Positions 58,701-64,000 of a stretch of DNA of 64,000 bases are shown piece after piece. The stretch comes from Micropterix aruncella (lineage: Eukaryota > Arthropoda > Insecta > Lepidoptera > Micropterigidae): NCBI GenBank assembly GCA_944548615.1, contig OX155952.1, positions 29,227,458 through 29,291,457 of the forward strand, given 5' to 3'. A program made the translations under genes and the position numbers. The first letter of the stretch is position 1. Each line of letters starts with the position of its first letter. The notes beneath the pieces are model-generated. The model was not told the DNA's origin, did not search any database, and saw only the letters and a program-made list of their open reading frames with translations.

Positions 58701-61700
58701 GATACAAACGATCATAACTTGTAAACCACTATACGGATCATAAAAAAAATACTGTAAAATGATCGCATTGAAATTTGACATATAAAAAAATATAACCTGG
58801 AAATTGGGGGAGTCGGCCGTTGGTCCTGCAAGGGATGTTAGGGAGTTACCGGGTTAATATGAATAACAAATATATTTTCACACGGGAAATGACAATTATA
58901 ATTTCCAGTATTTTAATGATGTAAATTGAATTGTTTCACACAGTATTTAATTCTTAGTAATCTTATCAACGTCGAAATGTTTAGGATGTCGCAATTTAAT
59001 TAATTAATTCACTTCTGTGAACACACTAAATTGGTCAGTCACTTTCTACTTTCTATACCAAATAATTATCTCCGTGCTCGATCGCACCATCTTTTCGCGG
59101 AGCCGTTCTCGCGCACTAACCTTACGAGGTGGAACTTGTTGGCGCGTGCTTTGCGGCGCTTAAATGAAATTCACTCGATGGCACCAGATTTCGATATTTT
59201 TACCGCCAACCCTCACTTGTTTAAATTGCAAGCTATTAATTATTTATTTTTACATGATAGCTAGTATTATAAGTGCCATTCTATTTGTATAGTTATGGTA
59301 ATATCTTTATTAATTTTACTTTTCAATGCCTTGGTTTTACTGTTATGTTGATTAGTAATAAGTGAATAAACAAAAAAAAAAAAAAAAATAAATAAAAAAA
59401 ATATATATTAAAACGGGTCAAATATTCACATTGTGTATTTCTCCTCTGTTCGTATGTTTTCCTCCTGTGTTTTTCCCCTCTACATTCCCGAATTTCGAGG
59501 ACCACGAAAAAATAACGACTGGATCGTGAGCCAAGGACTACTCGATCATCTGCTGTCACGACCAGATATGTTACAAATGTATCATGGTAGTATGAATATG
59601 GTAGTATAAGAGTAGCATGGTAGTACCTACTTTAAGAAAAAAGTACAGTGCATTGTAATTAAAAACCCAATTTATAGCATTAAGGATTTTGACAATATCA
59701 AATTTTCTCAGTTCTCTTGACTTTCTTGACTATATTTGACTTGACTTTCTTTCTATTATTGACTATTATATCACTGCGGGGTTTTATTTTGACTATTGGC
59801 GATTGACCATAATTATTAAATTTGTTACTGTTTGTATTTTTAAATTATTTTTATTACTGTCCATATGGTAAATTGTCAATTTACCAAATAATTCTAATTG
59901 ATAATTAGTACTAATAGATGATAATTAATAATCAGTCCATATCATAGCGAGATGCTAGATAAGCAAATCGCCTATTTTTTCTCGAATCTTTAAAAACTAA
60001 AATTTTTGTATTATATTTTTAAAGGCATTTTAAGTCTAAAATACTTGTATTATAGGTAAATCCTATTTCATAATGTGTGATCAATACCCAGCAAGTGTTC
60101 TTTTTTACTGCAAAAAAAAATACAAAAAACTTTAAACTATAATTATGAATTAAAATATTAATATTTTGAAGGCGCGTAAAAAAATTGTTGGACATGTTAC
60201 TTATTATTGTCGATGAAATGATGTCCGCGAGAGAATTTGGTGTATTAAACTACAATACAATCATTTTAAAGTCAATAAAATACAGTATATAATATCTAGC
60301 CATTAGGAATTCTATGTTCATGCAGCTTCCTTTTGTTACCATTCTATATCAATTCAAGGCATTACCCGACCAGAAGTTGTAATAAAGTATCAATTGGAAT
60401 AACTGTTATAGCCGCTGGCTATATAAGGGTGCAGCATGCGCTATAAGCGCTTTATAAGCGCTTATACAGCTTTTTTATACCACCGAAGGTAGTCGTTATG
60501 ACCGCTATTCAGCTAAAAGCCGTATAAAATGCGCCTAATCCGGTGGTATAGACGTTATATAAACGTTTATATGACTGTTATATTACCAGTTCTTGTGACT
60601 AAAAGCTGTAGCGATAACGTTTCTGTGACCTTTATATAGCCAATTTGTGCTACTTACCCGGTGGCTTCAATCAAATGCTTTGATTATTTTCGTAACAAAA
60701 TCATGCGTACCAATACAAAAGACTTCTTTGAGATCATTAAAAAACATCCAGTGTAAAAGTTTAACAAAATCGACAAAAAATAAATTATGAACAAATTTTA
60801 TCAATAAACTATGAACATTTAAAATTAATAATAAAAATCTTACATTCCGATGTGTAGTTATTGATAGATTCGTATATTTCAGCCATACTGTGAGTTGGCC
60901 GAACAATCCATTCGCCGGTATTACCTTGTATTAAACCAAGTCTTGATCCATATGATGAAACGTCAACAACTTCAATTATAGACCTAGACATAAACGTATC
61001 AATAAAATCATCAAAATTTCAAAAAGCACGAACATGATATTATCAAAGAAGAAGTCTTACAGTAGTAATACTTCGACTCCGTATCGATCCCAGGTGCCAT
61101 CAGTCGCGACAATTATTTCAACATGATTACTATTCCTCGATTCCTTACAACCTCCAAAATTTTGCAACAAACGAGCTAAAACCAAGCAATTACAATCAGT
61201 TCCATTCCTTTATCCACTAATATATTATGCAAAAACATACAATAATATCCGGTGAATTTTGTAACTGCCTCCTGACAAGAAATACTCATTTGCTGCTCGT
61301 TCAGTGATGGAGTTTGATACGTCAAAGATAAGAGCTTGCCGAAATTCAACGTTTGGTTGAATAACGTCGCTTCGTTGTATATTTTTCCAAAATTTTCATT
61401 TCGATTGCATACTTTTATTTTTGTATCTTCGAGAAGACCGACGCTGGAGTAGTACATTTCTAAAATTTGGGACAATCGCAACGGACTCGTTGCGGACGGC
61501 CACATAGTTGCATAATTTGCGATAATCAATGCTGGGAATATAACGTAATTTATTATTAGAAAGGTATATTATGTATATTTTTAAAATATGAAGTGAACCA
61601 ACCATCAATTCCGCCTAAAATTTCCGCATCGGTGAACTCCCACTGATAGTTGTTATCCTCGAGTAGTAAATAAAGGTGTCGAGGTAGAAAAGTATCGTTC

Positions 61701-63672
61701 CACCGTCCTCCCGGTCCCAAGGTCAAAGGTCTGCCATACGGACCTTGTCGCAATACGACTTCAGCCAGATCGCCGGAAATGGAAGACGCCCAGATATTCA
61801 TGACTTTTTCGAGCGATTGTGTTACACTGAATACGTTGCTATCGTCCGGCGTGAAAGCGTCGTAGATGGCGTCGTTGCTCCTCATAAATTCGAAGAATCT
61901 ATGATTGGAAACGATGTCGCTGATGGGGACGTTTTGAGAATCGAAAGCCGCCGCTAAGGATGTGATGATGATTCCAGGGGATATAGTCCCCCACGGTGAC
62001 AGTACGGCGCCTTCCTCGATTGGACAGCGGCTGTTCCCCGAAAATGGCAAAGTGGACGCGTTCCCAGTGCTGACTGCAACCACCGCACTGTTCATGTTCA
62101 AAGGGCAAACGTATTTTTCATCTCCGCGTTCCCTGCGGTTCACCGTCGACGATATCATCTTGTGCATTGCGCATATTTCATACGTCGATAGAATATTCTC
62201 AACGTTTAAAACATTTTGCCCGGGAATAAGTGAATCTAACAGCAGTTTATATTTGTGAAACTGGAATGCTGTCGCTGCGTACGGGGTCACCCTTTCGCTT
62301 TCTTGGATGCGACCCGGCGCCCGCTCGATGCCGTCTAATCGAAAACTGAAAGAATATGCATATCAGCACTGGACACAGTTAATTAAATTGTTAACTTTGT
62401 TAATCCGTTAATCAGAAAATTAACTTCGTTAAAAAGAGTCGAAAAGGTTATGCTTAAAATCGGTCCACCAGGAGACACACTAGTCATATTTGAATATCAA
62501 AATATTGGACTTAGGGATTTGAAATTTGGTACAGATACTTTTTTGGGCCGAAATCACATTGCAAAATTTTGGTTAGAATATCTTATATACAAGCTACACT
62601 AATTATATTTAAATTCCGCCATATATTTTAATCAAATATAAACGCCACCTGCTGGCGCTTGGCCCAATCCCGCCCTTAGCCGAGAAACGAACCACACCGC
62701 CTGAAGTGGTTGCGAAGTAAAGCAAACGGGCTAGTCCGCTGGCCGATAGATTTTATCGATTTAATTTATGAAATTAATATTCAGATGAAATCAGGTGACA
62801 ACCGATTTTTAATTTTTTAAAATTAATTTGCATTTGATTTCTGCTAAATAGAAAACGATGTAAATGTGTTCCTAGCTTTAAACAAGAAATTGCGGACAGA
62901 AAAGACAAAATAGTTTGGACCTGCGCACATCTTGGCTAGCGCTCACACAGACGAAAGATTCCAAACATGTGCAAACACTTCGTATATAATTATTCAGTCA
63001 GTATTAATAAATATATTCTTTGCCAGTGGCATCTCTACATATTAATATTATCTGAAAAATAAATAAAATAAAAAGATAAAATACAAACGGAGCTGCCAAG
63101 GAATTCACCGACTATCATATACTATTATTATACTTCTGGGGGGTGAGCGGTGGATTCTGGAGTAACGAACCGGCTGTGGTAGGTTTAGGACAGCTGTCTT
63201 GCCACATGTGAGCGTTCACCTTACCACCCATTCACTCCCCCCATATAACGGACTTCAGATTAACGAAACATAAATGTAACGAATGTTTAGAGTCCAATAA
63301 TGATTTTTGAAGTTAACTCATTAATGAAAAATGTGACTTTTTAAATTAACGATTAATCAATTATTTTCTTAAATACATACCTTCTAACGATGGAATAACT
63401 CATCAATCGCACGCTTAAATTTGGTTCATATTTTTCTAATTTGTGGATTATTTCCAGTAAGAATCGAACGTTTAACGGTGTCGTGATTTTGAAACCATTC
63501 CGATAACACGGTATCAAGTAACTGGGGATATTACTCGATATTTGTGATTCAACATCTATTACAAATAACAACAATTAGAAATCATCATGAATGAAATATC
63601 TTACGTTAAGTACTTACTGTAAATAGAAACGATTGTTGTAACAATCACAATTGATAAGATTTTCGCGACCAT
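55791..63672 (-). CDS. Putative secreted vWA-like protein, eight-exon gene (3' end unresolved)
   Basis: Reconstructed coding exons: 63,618-63,672; 63,381-63,555; 61,603-62,345; 61,241-61,531; 61,061-61,175; 60,844-60,983; 57,612-58,112; 55,791-55,982. All introns are GT-AG and phases agree (1, 2, 1, 1, 2, 1, 1), giving about 737 residues. The start MVAKILSIVIVTTIVSIY looks like a signal peptide. Residues about 20-325 contain conserved-looking IPSYLIPCYRNG, FRLDGIERAPGR and a GRWNDTFLPRHLYLLLEDN stretch. Residues about 439-600 look like a von Willebrand A fold: HVEIIVATDGTWD at the place of the metal site (the DxSxS motif is lost), LGLIQGNTGEWIV, LISFMKDKVDEE and STVLLVAAP. Exon 8 is cysteine-rich (ICTH, NCTAL, PCEGVFC). 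The function is unknown to me. Exon 7 also has a stronger GTAAGT donor at 57,610-57,615, which would break the frame into exon 8. Reading through instead stops at 57,520. Exon 8 ends at a donor (55,785-55,790), so at least one more exon is expected. Confidence 0.8.
57140..57415 (-). mobile_element. Family B fragment in intron 7 of the vWA-like gene
   Basis: Contains ctccaaacggagatttccta, a cgccgtaaggcgttggcctc block and a gacgggttcgcccgctgcag 5' end. An aaaat-type simple repeat of ~35 bp (57,186-57,221) has expanded inside it. A repeat C 3' scrap (gagcaatctaatacccttat) abuts it at 57,428. Confidence 0.65.
58440..58560 (+). repeat. ~19-bp minisatellite in intron 6
   Basis: Five variants of tatcatggtagtatgaatg in tandem. 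Two to three further partial units lie at 59,575-59,625, on the far side of the LINE fragment. Confidence 0.75.
58990..59412 (+). mobile_element. LINE 3' end in intron 6, antisense to the host gene
   Basis: The plus strand reads NYLRARSHHLFAEPFSRTNL, RWNLLARALRRLNEI, then PDFDIFTANPHLFKLQAINY and a stop at about 59,262. This is the usual C-terminal end of Lepidoptera/insect LINE proteins (xxRxRxxxLFxxPxxRTNLxxxxPLxRxLRxLNEI). The 3' UTR ends in an A-rich tail at 59,370-59,412. 5' truncated. Confidence 0.75.
59625..60400. other. AT-rich intron 6 sequence
   Basis: Nothing recognised apart from simple AT-rich sequence. Confidence 0.35.
60405..60660. repeat. Palindrome-rich repeat in intron 6
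   Basis: Contains ttatagccgctggctatata, gctataagcgctttataagc, a cgcttata palindrome, gttatataaacgtttatatg and near the right end tttatatagcc, the inverse of the left edge. It resembles a small inverted-repeat element about 250 bp long. Confidence 0.5.
62440..62830 (+). repeat. Repeat A in intron 2 of the vWA-like gene
   Basis: Shares aaaatcggtccaccag, gaaatttggtacagat, ggccgaaatcacattg, tagccgagaaacgaaccaca and tttatgaaattaatattcag with the 13.7-kb copy. Confidence 0.6.
63055..63245 (-). mobile_element. 3' end scrap of the RLE-type retrotransposon in intron 2
   Basis: Almost the same 3' UTR as at 3,157-3,309: ccggctgtggtaggtttagg, cagctgtcttgccacatgtg and a terminal ggcagctccgtttgtatttt followed by a TTTA-type tail. 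No coding part remains. Same strand as the 3.2-kb copy. Confidence 0.8.
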
Positions 63673-63684
63673 TATTCAATATTT

Positions 63685-63721
63685 TCTACTGTTATTATGC
63701 AAAATTTTCTCCCTTTTTATA
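63685..63721 (-). promoter_or_regulatory. Core promoter of the vWA-like gene (TATA box and initiator)
   Basis: The minus strand has TATAAAAAG starting at 63,721 and an initiator-like ACAGT at 63,692-63,688. An A at 63,690 would lie 31 bp after the TATA start, which is the expected spacing. This predicts an 18-nt 5' UTR before the ATG at 63,672-63,670. Confidence 0.65.
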
Positions 63722-63729
63722 AAAGCGGT

Positions 63730-64000
63730 AACGCACTTTTGTACAGTAGAACTTTTGTTTTTCATTGTTACTCTATAGCACATTGTAGGCAAAATATGCT
63801 CAGATAAGATAACGTGTACGTTACGAGATAAGGATAATTGTTATGGTGAATCACCTCTCTCAGTAAAATGCATATTTCGTTATTTCGTATATTTCTGCAC
63901 AACAAATAATCATAAGACGGAATGTCATAATCTATATATTAAAAATAATACTTTGTAAAATGACATTTAAATGCAATTGTTATTTACACATTGGTTTATT
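63730..64000. other. Upstream region of the vWA-like gene
   Basis: AT-rich sequence. Regulatory sites beyond the TATA box were not identified. Confidence 0.35.

Noticed and set aside
61745..62258. 70- and 98-codon plus-strand frames
   Set aside because: Antisense shadows of exon 3 of the vWA-like gene.
1..64000. CRISPR array, bacterial operons or prophage
   Set aside because: Sequence is eukaryotic, with introns, SINEs and Pol III tRNA genes. The short tandem repeats seen (34.5, 45.0, 58.4 kb) have no unique spacers.

Overview
This is a eukaryotic window, almost certainly from an insect and most likely a moth or butterfly (Lepidoptera). The evidence is AT-rich DNA packed with dead transposable elements, short GT-AG introns, cytoplasmic insect-type tRNA genes, a Roc2/RNF7-type RING exon, and repeat families that look lepidopteran. 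The lineage call rests on repeat style and gene content, not on a database match. Most short open reading frames here are chance or sit inside repeats.

Layout. 0-24 kb: no cellular gene recognised. It holds fragments of non-LTR retrotransposons (RNase H end at 0.5-1.1 kb; restriction-like-endonuclease type at 3.2-4.0 kb; reverse transcriptase at 9.1-9.5 kb; R1-like 3' end at 11-12.2 kb; LINE 3' end at 23 kb), a mariner-like remnant at 5.4 kb, tRNA-derived SINEs, and several copies of a ~0.67-kb repeat called 'family B' here. A GC-rich stretch at 17.0-17.95 kb has a perfect 14-bp hairpin and a TGACGTCA site, and may be a promoter. 24-34 kb: repeats and AT-rich DNA. 34.5-39.3 kb: a six-unit 16-bp minisatellite leads into a 2,334-bp head-to-tail duplication that is almost identical between copies. 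39.3-50 kb: decayed LINEs, a small inverted-repeat MITE, ~115-bp tandem monomers, and a BEL/Pao integrase remnant.

The genic part is the right end. A cluster of four tRNA genes (Arg-ACG, Trp-CCA, Arg-CCT, Thr-AGT; 53.8-55.0 kb) surrounds the last coding exon of a Roc2/RNF7 cullin-RING subunit on the + strand (54,506-54,687). Converging on it from the right, on the - strand, is an eight-exon gene (63,672 to 55,791) reconstructed here from splice signals and reading phase. It encodes a signal-peptide-bearing, probably secreted or cell-surface protein of unknown function whose C-terminal half looks like a degenerate von Willebrand A fold. It has a TATA box and an initiator at the expected spacing. 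Its large introns contain LINE, SINE-like and family B debris.

The most unusual items are this unassigned vWA-like gene, the family B retroposon (two full copies with 11- and 13-bp target-site duplications, a CCCATTAG-repeat tail and no protein), and the 2.3-kb tandem duplication.
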